64,000 nucleotides of DNA from Haliangium sp963772315 (GCA_963772315.1 CAVYWJ010000004.1:2666001-2730000), one strand, 5' to 3'; shown: positions 29,841 through 51,888, counted from the first letter of the stretch. Translations and numbers: made by a program. Notes: generated by a model from the letters alone, not told the origin.

Positions 29841-30195
29841 TTGCACTGGTGCAAATCCGATCTGCTTGGTTGCGGGGAGGCACATGCACCGGTGCAAGAC
29901 GGTCCCCGGAATTGCGGGGAGGTACATGCACCGGTGCAAGACGGTCCCCGGAGTTGCGGGGAGGCACATGCACCGGTGCAAGAGGCTGCGCCGAAACGTG
30001 GCGACCTGCATTTGCACCGGTGCAAGACGGTCCCCGGAGTTGCGGGGAGGCACATGCACCGGTGCAAGACGGTCCCCGGAATTGCGGGGAGGTCGTTGCA
30101 CCGGTGCAAGAGGGTCCCCGCAATCGCGCAGGCGTGATTTGCACCGGTGCAAGTGGGTCCCCGCAATTCCGGGGCCGGCCTTGCACCTGCCGGCC
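29841..30195. repeat. Array of eight 42-44 bp units, each with two dyads (GCACCGGTGC type)
   Basis: Units begin at 29841, 29884, 29926, 29968, 30012, 30054, 30096 and 30139, with a partial ninth at 30181. The first dyad is TTGCACCGGTGCAA (ATGCACCGGTGCAA in some units). The second is CCCCGGAATTGCGGGG or variants (CCCCGCAATTCCGGGG). The third unit from the left and some others replace the second dyad with unrelated sequence (29986-30005). Reading frames cross the array on both strands (repeats of CTGARRSPELRGG on the plus strand) without ribosome-binding sites; I do not call them genes. The array fills the gap between the TOPRIM gene and rlmB. Confidence 0.92.
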
Positions 30196-30351
30196 ACGGC
30201 CCCAGGAATACGCGGCGGCGATTTCCGGGCGCCGCATGCGAGCCCCACATCCGGGCGGAGCGCCTCGCACGGCCGTGACACCGGTGGCAGCGAGTGAGTT
30301 CTCGGGCCCGCGCCTCTTGCTCGCGGGGCCGGGTCGTGGTGCGCTGGCGGC

Positions 30352-31140
<789 letters not shown>

Positions 31141-31168
31141 GCCGCTCCCCCTGCACCAGCGAGGGCTC

Positions 31169-31942
31169 ATGTACCAGACGCACGCGGACAAGGTCTCGGT
31201 GGCCAGGCTCGATCGGTACCTGGCCAGGCTGCGCCAGCAGGTGCGCCGGTCGGCCCGTCACCTGCTCCTCTTCCAGGTGTCCTATTTCCTCGGCCTGCTG
31301 TCCGCCTTTGCCCTGTTCGCGGGCTGGGTCGCCTTCGGCGCCATCCCCCTGGCGTTCGTCACCGTCCTGTTCACCTGGGGCTTCTACCGCCGGCAGGTCA
31401 CGACCCACGAGCTCCGGCAGCGCCGGCTCACCTGGCTCGACGCGCTGCTGCGGAGCCTGCGTGACGATCTGGCGCCCACCGAGAAGCTCCGCGTGCGCTA
31501 CGGCGTGCAGCCGAGCGATAGCCGGCTGAACGCGGTCAAGAGCACGAAGTCGTCAGCCGGCAACACCAAGCGCTACTACCGCGACCGCTGGCTGCGCGTG
31601 CGCGGCATGCTGGCGGACGGGACCCGCTTCCGCATTCGCATGCAGAGCGCGGCCAAGCGCAAGAAGGGGAAGATCTTGCGCGAGCAGAGCACGCTGTTCC
31701 TCCAGGTGACGCCGCCCGCGGGTCGCTACGCGAGCGCAGCAGCCAGCACGGCTCCGGACAGCACGGGCGAGACGCGGCCGTGGAGCACGGGGAGCGTCAC
31801 GATGGAGCCGGCGCACGGCAGGCTGGTGTTCCGGTTCCAGGGCCACGAGGATCATCTGCTCGAGCAGGTCCACGCGGCGCTGCGATACACCGTGGCGCTC
31901 TTTCCCGGTCAGCCGGACGCGGCGCCAGGCGCGCCGGCGTGA
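31169..31942 (+). CDS. Unknown membrane protein with two N-terminal helices
   Basis: A 257-residue protein. Residues about 35-75 contain two hydrophobic helices (LLFQVSYFLGLLSAFALFAG, GAIPLAFVTVLFTWGFY). The remaining soluble part is basic (SAAKRKKGKILREQSTLFLQ) with several beta-strand-like stretches and ends near an Ala/Pro tail. I recognise no family. It starts 29 bases after rlmB and converges with the histidine kinase gene. Confidence 0.75.
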   Translation: MYQTHADKVSVARLDRYLARLRQQVRRSARHLLLFQVSYFLGLLSAFALFAGWVAFGAIPLAFVTVLFTWGFYRRQVTTHELRQRRLTWLDALLRSLRDDLAPTEKLRVRYGVQPSDSRLNAVKSTKSSAGNTKRYYRDRWLRVRGMLADGTRFRIRMQSAAKRKKGKILREQSTLFLQVTPPAGRYASAAASTAPDSTGETRPWSTGSVTMEPAHGRLVFRFQGHEDHLLEQVHAALRYTVALFPGQPDAAPGAPA

Positions 31943-31957
31943 CCGAGGCGGCGCCCG

Positions 31958-35567
<3,610 letters not shown>

Positions 35568-35620
35568 GGGCGCGCGCGACAGAGGAGAAGCCCCGCTCCG
35601 GGACGGGGCGGAGCGGAAAT

Positions 35621-35656
35621 GAAAAAGCCGCCGCTTCCGAGGAAGCGACGGCTTTG
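35621..35656 (-). terminator. Rho-independent terminator behind the tRNA-Gln/tRNA-Glu genes
   Basis: Read on the minus strand, a stem of about 15 base pairs (AAAGCCGTCGCTTCC with GGAAGCGGCGGCTTT, one mismatch) is followed by a short T run (TTTTTC). It lies four bases after the tRNA-Glu 3' end. Confidence 0.85.
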
Positions 35657-35733
<77 letters not shown>

Positions 35734-35802
35734 GTTTCGAACGGGTTCACTTCTTAGTCGAAGTGTTTCGCTTCCTCAACAGGAAAGTGTACCTATTTTC
35801 TC

Positions 35803-35876
35803 TGGTTCGGGGACAAGGACTCGAACCTTGATAGACAGATCCAGAGTCTGCCGTCCTACCATTAGACGATCCCCGA
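35803..35876 (-). tRNA. tRNA-Gln (anticodon CUG)
   Basis: Minus-strand cloverleaf: acceptor TCGGGGA with TCCCCGA, D-arm TCTAATGGTAGGA, anticodon loop ACTCTGGAT with CTG, T-arm AAGGTTCGAGTCCTT, and an encoded 3' ACCA. It lies 69 bases upstream of tRNA-Glu on the same strand. Confidence 0.96.
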
Positions 35877-35939
35877 GTGTTCGAAGCGCGGTGCTCACCG
35901 GGTGAGCGGGGAATTTCTTACCGTGGGTCGTGGAGCGGG

Positions 35940-36341
35940 TCAAGGGGTGTGCGGCACGATGAAGATCCAGGTACGGGCATCGTCGCGATAGACGTGCACC
36001 GCGGACCACGCCGTTCCCGGCTGGCGGGACAGGAAGCGCGCGATCTCGGTGCCGCGGTAGCGGTAGACCGGGATCGCCTGGTGGAGCAGGCCGCGCCGGG
36101 CGAGGAAGCGCTGGTAGAACTCGACCGTGGCGCGAAAGCCGCGGCCCGAGACGAAGAGATGGCGCTCGCCCGGGGCGTCCCCGGCGGCGCGTGCGGCGTC
36201 GATGCGCGTGCCCGGGGGCAAGGGCACGCCGAGGACGTTAACGGGCGCCGCGTGGGCCCGGGGCAGGGTCTGCGGCGCCGCGAGACCGATCACGGCGACG
36301 ATCAGGATCAGCGCCGGGAGGATCAATCGCGGCCCGCGCAT
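35940..36341 (-). CDS. Small exported protein of unknown function
   Basis: A 133-residue product with a signal peptide (LILPALILIVAVIGLAAPQT, cleavage near AHA-AP). The mature part contains GVPLPPGTRIDAA and GFRATVEFYQRFLARRGL, and ends WIFIVPHTP. No family is recognised. Its ATG overlaps the nitrilase stop (TGATG), so it is translationally coupled to that gene. Confidence 0.75.
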   Translation of the reverse strand: MRGPRLILPALILIVAVIGLAAPQTLPRAHAAPVNVLGVPLPPGTRIDAARAAGDAPGERHLFVSGRGFRATVEFYQRFLARRGLLHQAIPVYRYRGTEIARFLSRQPGTAWSAVHVYRDDARTWIFIVPHTP

Positions 36342-37291
36342 CAGGATCCCTGGAGCGGTCGCCCCAGCACCTGGTGCTGCAGGCACGGCATCCGCTGGCG
36401 GGTCTCGTCGATGAGATCGAGATCGATCTCGGCGATGGCCAGGCCCTCGTCCGCGGGGATCTCGTCGAGGATGGTGCCCCAGGGATCGATGATCAATGTA
36501 TGGCCGTACGAGGCGCGCTTCTCGTTGTGCTGGCCGGCCTGGGCCGCGGCCACCACGTAGCACTGGTTCTCGATGGCGCGGCTGCGCAGGAGCACGTGCC
36601 AGTGGGCGGTGCCCGTGGGCACGGTGAAGGCCGCGGGCACGACCACGACCTGGGCGCCACGGTGCACCACCAGCTCGCGGTAGAGCTCGGGAAAGCGCAC
36701 GTCGTAGCAGATGGTCAGGCCGATGCGCGCCAGCGGGGTCTCGCACACCACGGGCACGCGGCCGGGCGCCACGCTGCCCGACTCGCGCAGCACGGCCCGT
36801 CCCGGCAGGTTGACGTCGAAGAGGTGGATCTTGCGGTAGCTGGCAACCAGAGCCCCGCGCGGGTCGACGACCACGCATGTGTTGTAGGTCTTTCCAGTCG
36901 TCGGGCCAGTCGTCGGGCCAGTCGTCGGGCCAGTCGTCGGGCCAAGCGTCGGGGCGGTGCCGGGGCTCGCGGGGCCGGGATCGGTCGCGATGTCCTCGGC
37001 TGCGATCGCCTCGGGCATGCCCCCGCCGATGATCCACAGACCATGGCGCGTGGCCATGTCCGCGAGCGCCGACAGGATGCGGCCGGGCGCGGTCGGATCC
37101 AGGCGCTCGGCCACGGCCAGGCGCTCGCCCTCCTGGCGGCCGAGGAACGCGAAGTTCTCGGGCAGGAGCAGGAGCGCCGCGCCGCGATCGACAGCCTCGG
37201 CCGCGCGTCGCTCGCACACCGCCAGGTTGGCGGCGAGATCGTTCGTCGCGCACATCTGCAGTGCGGCCACACGGAAGCGTCGATTGGTCAT
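36341..37291 (-). CDS. Nitrilase-superfamily amidohydrolase (Nit1/Nit2-like) with four-residue repeats
   Basis: A carbon-nitrogen hydrolase with the Glu-Lys-Cys triad in order: Glu in LLLLPENFAFL (about residue 46), Lys in ASYRKIHLFDVNLPG (about 158), and Cys in IGLTICYDVRFPELYRE (about 196). The closest described group is omega-amidase/deaminated-glutathione amidase, judged by RFPELYR and PAAFTVPTGTAHWHVLLRSR. Between the Glu and Lys segments, residues about 127-143, is a run of GPTT units encoded by a 12-base repeat (36895-36950), placed in a surface loop and not expected in the family. The substrate is not certain. 316 residues. Confidence 0.87.
   Translation of the reverse strand: MTNRRFRVAALQMCATNDLAANLAVCERRAAEAVDRGAALLLLPENFAFLGRQEGERLAVAERLDPTAPGRILSALADMATRHGLWIIGGGMPEAIAAEDIATDPGPASPGTAPTLGPTTGPTTGPTTGPTTGKTYNTCVVVDPRGALVASYRKIHLFDVNLPGRAVLRESGSVAPGRVPVVCETPLARIGLTICYDVRFPELYRELVVHRGAQVVVVPAAFTVPTGTAHWHVLLRSRAIENQCYVVAAAQAGQHNEKRASYGHTLIIDPWGTILDEIPADEGLAIAEIDLDLIDETRQRMPCLQHQVLGRPLQGS
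36895..36950. repeat. 12-bp tandem repeat coding GPTT units in the nitrilase gene
   Basis: About four and a half copies of the 12-mer CAGTCGTCGGGC follow one another almost without change. Each keeps the reading frame and adds four residues. Confidence 0.9.
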
Positions 37292-37575
37292 CGTGTCCGG
37301 ATCTAACCAGATCTCCGGCAGGGCGGCCAGGGCCGGATTGTGGTCGCGAGCGCACGTGACAGAAAAGCAATGCGGTATCGCGATCTTGTGATAGCTTCCC
37401 GGTGAGGCGTCGAGGCCGGGGGGGCAGGGGGCCCGGGCCAGGGGAGGAGGGCAGCGGTGGCGCCGCGCCCGTGTGCCACAGGTCGCGCGGCCTGCGAAAC
37501 CTGTTGATCTTTCTACTTGCGAGTCGGCGCGGGCAATGGTACCTCTGCCTCACATTTGCTGGCTTTTTGGAGAGA
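37292..37575. other. Leader region upstream of rimP
   Basis: About 280 bases between the divergent nitrilase and the rimP-nusA-infB operon. It must hold the operon promoter, but I cannot place hexamers with confidence. A G-rich stretch lies at 37410-37455. Confidence 0.4.
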
Positions 37576-37601
37576 GGTGGGCTCTGGCCCACCTTTTTTT
37601 T
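37576..37601 (+). terminator. Intrinsic terminator/attenuator directly before rimP
   Basis: A perfect seven-base stem (GGTGGGC with GCCCACC, loop TCTG) is followed by eight T residues. The T run ends ten bases before the rimP ATG, with the ribosome-binding GAGGA between them. Because no plus-strand gene lies upstream, it must act on the operon's own leader transcript. Confidence 0.85.
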
Positions 37602-37611
37602 CGTCCGAGGA

Positions 37612-38247
37612 ATGAGACCGACCGATCCGACCACAGAAAAGCTCTTGCGCCTTGCCGAGCCGGTTTGCAAAGGCGCGGGCTACGAGCTTGTCGACCTGGT
37701 ACTCGCTCCCTCACGCGAGGGACTGGTGCTGCGGGTCTTCATCGATTACCTGCCGCTTCCCGTCTTGCCGCAGCCAGCGGGTGAGGCAGGTGAGGTGCGC
37801 CCTGCGGTGGAGCGCTCCGAGGTCAGCCTGGCGGACTGCGAGCGCCTGAGCCGCGAGCTCGGCACCGCGCTGGACGTGGAGGACGTGATCGGCCCTGCCT
37901 ATCACCTGGAGGTGTCGTCGCCGGGGGTGGATCGGCCGCTGCGGACGCTGGAGCACTTCCAGCGCTTCGTCGGGCAAGAGGCCAGGCTCCGGCTGCACGA
38001 CGGCATCGACGGGCGGCGCAACTTCAAGGGTGCGCTGGTGGCCGTGACGCGGGGCGAGGGCGAGGGCGAGGAGGGCGCGACCATCACCGTGGACGCGGAG
38101 GGCAAGCAGTGCGAGCTGCCTTTCAACGACATCGAGAGCGCCCGGCTCGTGCCTGATTGGGACGCGATCATGGGCAAGAGCGCGGGCAAGCGGGCATTCG
38201 GGACGAGCGGCAACGGGAGCGATTCCGAGGACGGATCATCGAGGTAG
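37612..38247 (+). CDS. rimP: Ribosome maturation factor RimP
   Basis: RimP assists late assembly of the 30S subunit. The N-terminal domain starts TEKLLRLAEPVCKGAGYELV and the SPGVDRPLR block (YHLEVSSPGVDRPLRTLEHF) is diagnostic. The C-terminal SH3-like domain includes FKGALVAVTRG and KQCELPFNDIESARLVPDW. An acidic/Gly insertion (GEGEGEEG) and a Ser/Asp-rich tail make it about 211 residues, longer than the usual 150-160. A Pro-rich insertion (about residues 47-62) also differs from the norm. It is the first gene of the rimP-nusA-ylxR-infB order, preceded immediately by a terminator hairpin. Confidence 0.93.
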   Translation: MRPTDPTTEKLLRLAEPVCKGAGYELVDLVLAPSREGLVLRVFIDYLPLPVLPQPAGEAGEVRPAVERSEVSLADCERLSRELGTALDVEDVIGPAYHLEVSSPGVDRPLRTLEHFQRFVGQEARLRLHDGIDGRRNFKGALVAVTRGEGEGEEGATITVDAEGKQCELPFNDIESARLVPDWDAIMGKSAGKRAFGTSGNGSDSEDGSSR

Positions 38248-38253
38248 ACGAGA

Positions 38254-39883
<1,630 letters not shown>

Positions 39884-39948
39884 GCAGCCGCTTGCTTGAC
39901 GCCGAACCCATCGAGTCGAATCGGAAACCGGAGCACGCAACGAAGCGA

Positions 39949-40535
39949 ATGACCGCCCATCGACAGCTCAGTAGATCCAGTCATGCCGGCCTCGGGCCCG
40001 AGATAGCGGGGCCCGTGCGCACGTGCGTGGGCTGTCGCGGCCCGGATGCCAAGGAGCACCTGGTGCGGCTCGTGGCCGCCGGCGGCCGGATCGCCCTCGA
40101 TCCCGAGGCGCGCCGGCCAGGCCGGGGCGCGTACGTACACCGGCGTCAGGATTGCGTGGAGCGCGCCCTGGGCAAAGGGAATCTCGGTCGTGCATTGCGC
40201 ACCCGGGTAGATCCAGCCCATACTACCGCGCTGCGGCAATCCCTCTCCACCTTGCTCGCCCACACAACCTCGGGCAACCTTCCTGGTCCGGGAATGCCGG
40301 CCGAGCCGGGAATCCTCCCTTCTTCTCCAGAAGATCTCTTGACGTGCTCCACTGCATCCCTGGAATCCACGGGGCAGCGCACGGTACCAAGCTCAACTGC
40401 CGAACGCATGCCGCGTCCGAACAGCGAAAATAGTTCAGCGAATCCATCGCCGGTCACCTGCGATCGCGCGAGCAACGTGTTGACACGGCCAGCCCAGCCG
40501 TTTGTAGATGAACATCGTCAGGCCAGGGGGCCGCG

Positions 40536-40539
<4 letters not shown>
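39949..40539 (+). CDS. ylxR: YlxR (DUF448) RNA-binding protein with unusual C-terminal extension
   Basis: The YlxR core is residues about 22-90: GPVRTCVGCRGPDAKEHLVR with the GRGAYVH motif in RRPGRGAYVHRRQDCVERAL. YlxR is a small nucleic-acid-binding protein usually found between nusA and infB, as here. The family is normally about 90 residues. This frame continues for another 100 residues of Ser/Pro-rich sequence without recognisable fold and stops in overlap with the infB ATG at 40536. The extension might be genuine or might hide a frame error. The ATG at 39949 is used; an upstream TTG at 39892 is possible. Confidence 0.85.
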
Positions 40540-44086
<3,547 letters not shown>

Positions 44087-44142
44087 TCCAGCCTGGCTCT
44101 AACCCCTGGCCCGGTTTCGACCGGAAGCTCCGAGCGTATCCC

Positions 44143-44667
44143 TTGTTCGTCGGCGTGTGCAGATTGACGCTGCTGGCACCCCAGTGCCACTCGCTCAAAG
44201 AGAAGCGCTCCGTGATCCGGAAGATCAAGGACCGGACGCGGGCGCGTTTCCACCTGAGCCTGAGCGAGGTCGGGGCCCAGAACACCTGGCAACGGGTGGT
44301 CCTGGGCTTCGCCCTCGTCGGCAGCGACCGTAGCGTGGTCGAGATCGGGCTCGGTGACGTGGTCTCGTCGATCGAGGCCATGGGGCTGGCCTCGCTGGCC
44401 GAGGTCGAGCGCGAGATATTGAACTACGGCGACGCGCCGCTGGCCGAGATCGTGTCCGGGCGCGGGAGCGCGGGCACGTCCGGTCGCTCCGGTGGGCCGG
44501 GCAAGTCGGGCGAGCCGGGCGAGCCGGGCGAGCCGGGCATCTTGGGCATGACGGATGCGGGCGACGATATAGAGGCCGACTGGATCCCGGACAGCTGGAA
44601 GGCCATGGATGCGGGCGACGTCACGCCGCCTGCGGGCGGTGTCCCGACCGTCAGAGGGAGGCGCTGA
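44143..44667 (+). CDS. YlxP/DUF503 protein with Gly-rich C-terminal tail
   Basis: The N-terminal 90 residues match DUF503, the small protein usually coded between infB and rbfA: VGVCRLTLLAPQCHSLKEKR, then VIRKIKDRTRARFHLSLSEV and LGFALVGSDRSVVEI. Its role is unknown, though the context suggests RNA or ribosome metabolism. After that the sequence becomes collagen-like (GKSGEPGEPGEPGILG, from a nine-base repeat) and then acidic. No ATG precedes the domain; TTG 44143 or GTG 44155 are the plausible starts. It ends in overlap with the rbfA ATG. Confidence 0.82.
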   Translation: MFVGVCRLTLLAPQCHSLKEKRSVIRKIKDRTRARFHLSLSEVGAQNTWQRVVLGFALVGSDRSVVEIGLGDVVSSIEAMGLASLAEVEREILNYGDAPLAEIVSGRGSAGTSGRSGGPGKSGEPGEPGEPGILGMTDAGDDIEADWIPDSWKAMDAGDVTPPAGGVPTVRGRR

Positions 44668-45209
44668 TGGCGCAGGGAACACGACAGCAGCGTGTGGGCA
44701 ATGCCATGCGCGAGCTCTTGACCGAGCTGATTGTCCGCGAGGTCAAAGATCCGCGCGTGCACGCGGCCGGTCTCATCAGTGTGAGCCAGGTGGAGATCAA
44801 CCGTGATCTCAGCGTGGCCTACGTATACGTGTCATTCATTGGCGGTCCTGGCGACAAGCGGGCCGAGGAGCGGGCCCTGGCCGGGCTCACGGCCGCGGCC
44901 GGCTTCTTGCGCGGTCCGGTCGGTCGCCGCATGAGCCTGCAGCGTGCGCCCGAGCTGCGCTTCCTGCGCGACGAGCGTGCCTCGTTCGGGCAGCACATGC
45001 GCGACATCATGCGCGATGACGAGCAGCGCGCGGCCGATGCGGGCCCGGAGCAGACCGCTGCGGAGGGCGAGAGCGACGAGGACGAGGGCGGCGAGGACGA
45101 GGGCGGAGAGGACGGCGGCGAGGGCGAGAGCGGAGAGGGAGAGGGCGGAGAGGGCGAGGGAGCGGAGTCGGCCGAGTCCGGGCAAAAACGCGATGAGCCT
45201 GGCTCCTGA
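44667..45209 (+). CDS. rbfA: Ribosome-binding factor A with acidic tail
   Basis: RbfA binds the 30S subunit during maturation. The KH-like fold is recognisable: RVGNAMRELLTELIVREVKD, PRVHAAGLISVSQVEINRDL, AYVYVSFIGG and LRFLRDERASFGQHM. Residues 1-120 are the normal protein. The remaining 60 are a Gly/Glu/Asp-rich acidic tail. The ATG overlaps the previous stop (TGATG), and the 3' end overlaps nrnA by 17 bases, so the genes are coupled. Confidence 0.93.
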   Translation: MAQGTRQQRVGNAMRELLTELIVREVKDPRVHAAGLISVSQVEINRDLSVAYVYVSFIGGPGDKRAEERALAGLTAAAGFLRGPVGRRMSLQRAPELRFLRDERASFGQHMRDIMRDDEQRAADAGPEQTAAEGESDEDEGGEDEGGEDGGEGESGEGEGGEGEGAESAESGQKRDEPGS

Positions 45210-46245
45210 AGAACCCGGGGACGGCTCCGGTCCAGCCGGCGCTGCTGCGAATCTGGCGCGCGCGGCCGAGCACATTGCCGCGGCCGAGCATCTGCTGCTC
45301 ACGTGTCACCGCCATGCCGACGGCGATGCCGTGGGCAGCCTCTCGGCGCTGGCCGCGCTGCTACACGGCCAGGGCAAGCGCTTCACGCTCTACAACCCCG
45401 ATCCGATCCCGCGCCTGCTCAAGTGGCTGCCCTATGGGCGCAGCTTCCGGAACGAGCTCGCGCCCGACGCCAGCTACGACTTGACCGTGGTCGTCGACTG
45501 TGGCGACCGCAAGTTGCTCGCTGCCGATCTGCACGCGCCCGCGCCTGCGCGCACCGGGCCGCTGGTGGTGCTCGATCATCATCCGGTGGGCGTGCCGTTC
45601 GGCGATGTGTACGTGTGCGATCCCGGCGCGGCCAGCGTGGGCGTGCTGGTGGCGCGCGTGGCCCGGCTGCTCGGCTGGCGCATCGAGCGCCAGGCCGCGC
45701 TCGGTCTCTACGTCTCGCTGTCCAGCGACACCGGCTCGTTCCGGTATGCGGGCACCAACGTCGAGGCCCTGCGTCTGGCCGCGGATCTGGCCGAGGCCGG
45801 CGTGGATCCCTGGGAGGTCGCCGAACGCCTGTACGAGCGTTCGTCCATGGGCCGCTATCGCTTGCTGCGCGAGGCCCTGGGCACGATCGAGCGCCGGCTC
45901 GACGGCAAGGTCGCGTTCATGATCATCACCCACGAGATGGTGAAGCGGGCGAGCGCGCGCTGGGATGATTCGATCGATCTCGTCAGCTTCGTGCGGGCGC
46001 TCGACGGCGTCGAGTGCGGCGTGCTATTGACCCCGGCCAAGAGCGGCGGCACGCGTGTCTCCATGCGATCCAAGGGACACACGATCGACGCTGGCGCGGT
46101 GTGCGCCGCGCTCGGCGGCGGTGGTCACCAGGGCGCCGCAGGGTGCGTGCTCGACAGCGATCTCGCTGCTGCCAGGGCGCGCGTCGAACACGCGCTGGCC
46201 GCGGCTCTGGGCGGTGCCACGCCTGCGGACGGCGAGCCCGCGTAG
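45193..46245 (+). CDS. nrnA: DHH-family oligoribonuclease/PAP phosphatase (NrnA-like)
   Basis: NrnA-type enzymes hydrolyse nanoRNAs and 3',5'-bisphosphate nucleotides. DHH motifs are present: LLLTCHRHADGDAVGSLSAL (residues 35-55, the usual H-x-x-x-D-x-D/G-A), TVVVDCGDRK, LVVLDHHPVGVPFGD (the DHH), and LYVSLSSDTGSFRYAGTN. The DHHA1 domain ends with the GGGGHQGAAGC glycine-histidine block. 350 residues, normal. The start is ATG 45193, within the end of rbfA. It belongs to the infB-rbfA-truB operon order. Confidence 0.92.
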   Translation: MSLAPEEPGDGSGPAGAAANLARAAEHIAAAEHLLLTCHRHADGDAVGSLSALAALLHGQGKRFTLYNPDPIPRLLKWLPYGRSFRNELAPDASYDLTVVVDCGDRKLLAADLHAPAPARTGPLVVLDHHPVGVPFGDVYVCDPGAASVGVLVARVARLLGWRIERQAALGLYVSLSSDTGSFRYAGTNVEALRLAADLAEAGVDPWEVAERLYERSSMGRYRLLREALGTIERRLDGKVAFMIITHEMVKRASARWDDSIDLVSFVRALDGVECGVLLTPAKSGGTRVSMRSKGHTIDAGAVCAALGGGGHQGAAGCVLDSDLAAARARVEHALAAALGGATPADGEPA

Positions 46246-47381
46246 GCATGGGATCACCGAAGTTCGTGATGATAATTCGCCCCATGGTGGATCCGCATCG
46301 GACCGGTTACGATGACGAACTGCCATGCTCCTGCATGAAAGGATGACGATGGACACCATCAAGCGAGTCGGTCTCCTCCTCATCGGCGCTTGTGTGGCCG
46401 CGTGCGGTGGAGGTGACGAGAGCCCCGATGCGGCGCCCGATGCTTCTCCGCCCGATGCAGCAGTTCCCGACGCCACGCCCATTCCCGATGCCTCGACCGC
46501 GCCCGAGAGCTTGCGCGAGACCGGCCTCTACTCCGACTTCGACAGCCAGATCCTGGCGCCCGGCGTACGCGAGTTCACGCCCACCTATCAGCTGTGGAGC
46601 GACTTCGCCGAGAAGAAGCGCTGGGTGTATCTGCCGCCCAACAGCCGGATCAACACCCTGGACATGGACTTCTGGGTGTATCCGGTCGGCACGCGGCTGT
46701 GGAAGGAGTTCTGGCGCGACGGCGTGCGCGTCGAGACCCGGCTGCTCTACAAGACCCGCGACATCAAGGGGCCGGGGGGCTGGATCATGCGCACCTTCGT
46801 GTGGAACGAGGAGCAGACCGACGCGCTGCTGGTCCGCGGCGGCCAGGACGACGCGGTCGGCACGGATCACGACGTTCCGTCCGAGATCGAGTGCCTGCGC
46901 TGCCACAGCGGCGTCCCGGACGTGGGGCTCGGCTTCTCGGCCGTGCTGCTCGATCACACGGGGCCGGGCGTCAACATGGAGTGGCTGGTCAACCGGGGCA
47001 TGCTGACGGTTCCGCCCGCTGCCGCGAGCCCGCCGTACTTCCCGCTGCCGGGCACCCAGTCCCAGCAAGACACCCTCGGCTACCTGCACACCAACTGCGG
47101 CACCTGCCACAACCCCACGACCGAGGTGTTCATGTCGGGCGACGCGCTGATGAACCTGCGCCTCATCACCAGCCAGATCGCGACCGTGGAAGGATCGCCC
47201 GCGTACACCACGAGCGTGTGCCAGGAGATGCAGAAGCCGATCGCCACGGCCGCGCAGATCGTGGTGCCGGGCGATCCAGAGACCAGCGCCATGTACCTGC
47301 GCATGAACCAGCGCGGCACCGAGGATGAGATGCCGCAGCTCGGCAGCGAGCTGGTCGATCCCAGCGGGATTGCCTCCATTC

Positions 47382-48503
<1,122 letters not shown>

Positions 48504-48564
48504 TTCGGAGGTTCTTACCCACCATGCCCTGGGCATTTCGTCTCCTGTAAGGACAATAGAAGAT

Positions 48565-48834
48565 ATGCCAGTATCTCCAGTGAGAAAGCTCGAGACGATC
48601 GAGCAATACCGGTCACATCAGAGCGATACCGGCTCTCCCGAGGTCCAGATCGCCCTGCTCAGCCAGCGCATCGCCCACCTCACCGAGCACCTCAAGGTTC
48701 ATCACAAAGATCACCACTCGCGCCGTGGTCTGCTGAAGATGGTAGGCAAGCGCCGTAGCTTGCTCGACTACCTCAGACGCAAGGACCCCGAACGCTACCA
48801 GAAGATCATCCAGTCGCTCGGGCTGCGTCGCTAG
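48565..48834 (+). CDS. rpsO: 30S ribosomal protein S15
   Basis: An 89-residue protein with the S15 signature TGSPEVQIALLSQRIAHLTE and HHKDHHSRRGLLKMVGKRRS, ending LDYLRRKDPERYQKIIQSLG. It binds 16S rRNA and bridges the subunits. The ATG at 48565 follows TAAGGA upstream. The order truB-rpsO-pnp is conserved across many bacteria. Confidence 0.97.
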   Translation: MPVSPVRKLETIEQYRSHQSDTGSPEVQIALLSQRIAHLTEHLKVHHKDHHSRRGLLKMVGKRRSLLDYLRRKDPERYQKIIQSLGLRR

Positions 48835-49134
48835 CGCGCCGACTGACGCCGGCACCGAACGGAGGCGGCGTCATCGGCCGCATCAACGATATCGCCTCGG
48901 GATATCAGCCTCGGAGGCTCGCTCCCGCAGGTCTGCGCTGCATGCGCTTGCAAGCCTTGGGTTTGATTCTTCTTTCGTGATCACGGGCGGATTGCTCGAC
49001 TCCCTCGCCGCCCGGGCCTGGTCCCGGGGACGGATGCGCGCGTGGTCAGGACAGAGGGACCCGATCGGTGGCCCAGGAGCATAGAGGCGGGACATTCGAG
49101 GAGCGAAACCCGAATCACCAAAGGGAGTTTCGTC
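48835..49134. other. rpsO-pnp intergenic region
   Basis: A 300-base gap. In other bacteria this interval holds the pnp promoter and an RNase III-processed leader hairpin. Here I can point to short complementary segments (CGCCGACTGACGCCG with GGCGGCGTCATCGGC, 48838-48878) that could form a stem. I see no gene. Confidence 0.4.
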
Positions 49135-51294
<2,160 letters not shown>

Positions 51295-51325
51295 GAGGGC
51301 CGCGAGACGCACGAGGAGCCTGCCC

Positions 51326-51787
<462 letters not shown>

Positions 51788-51888
51788 GCCTCGGCCGGGC
51801 CCTGAGCTTCGGCCGGGCGCCTGCAGGCGCGTCCTGGCGCCTCGTACGCAGGCTAGTCTCGGCGAGCCGGTGTTGCTACCATCGAAGC

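Noticed and set aside
29841..30195. CRISPR array
   Set aside because: The units repeat over nearly their full length with few unique spacers, the palindrome is not of CRISPR type, and there are no cas genes in the window.
35581..35620. Second terminator hairpin (CCCCGCTCCG with CGGAGCGG) near the histidine kinase start
   Set aside because: The stem can form but no T run follows on either strand, and it lies in the kinase gene's own upstream region. Evidence is too weak to list.
36341..37670. A single 576-residue protein covering the nitrilase region in another frame
   Set aside because: Only its last 133 codons (35940-36341) look like a gene, with a signal peptide and a start coupled to the nitrilase stop. 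The rest is a shadow of the nitrilase gene.
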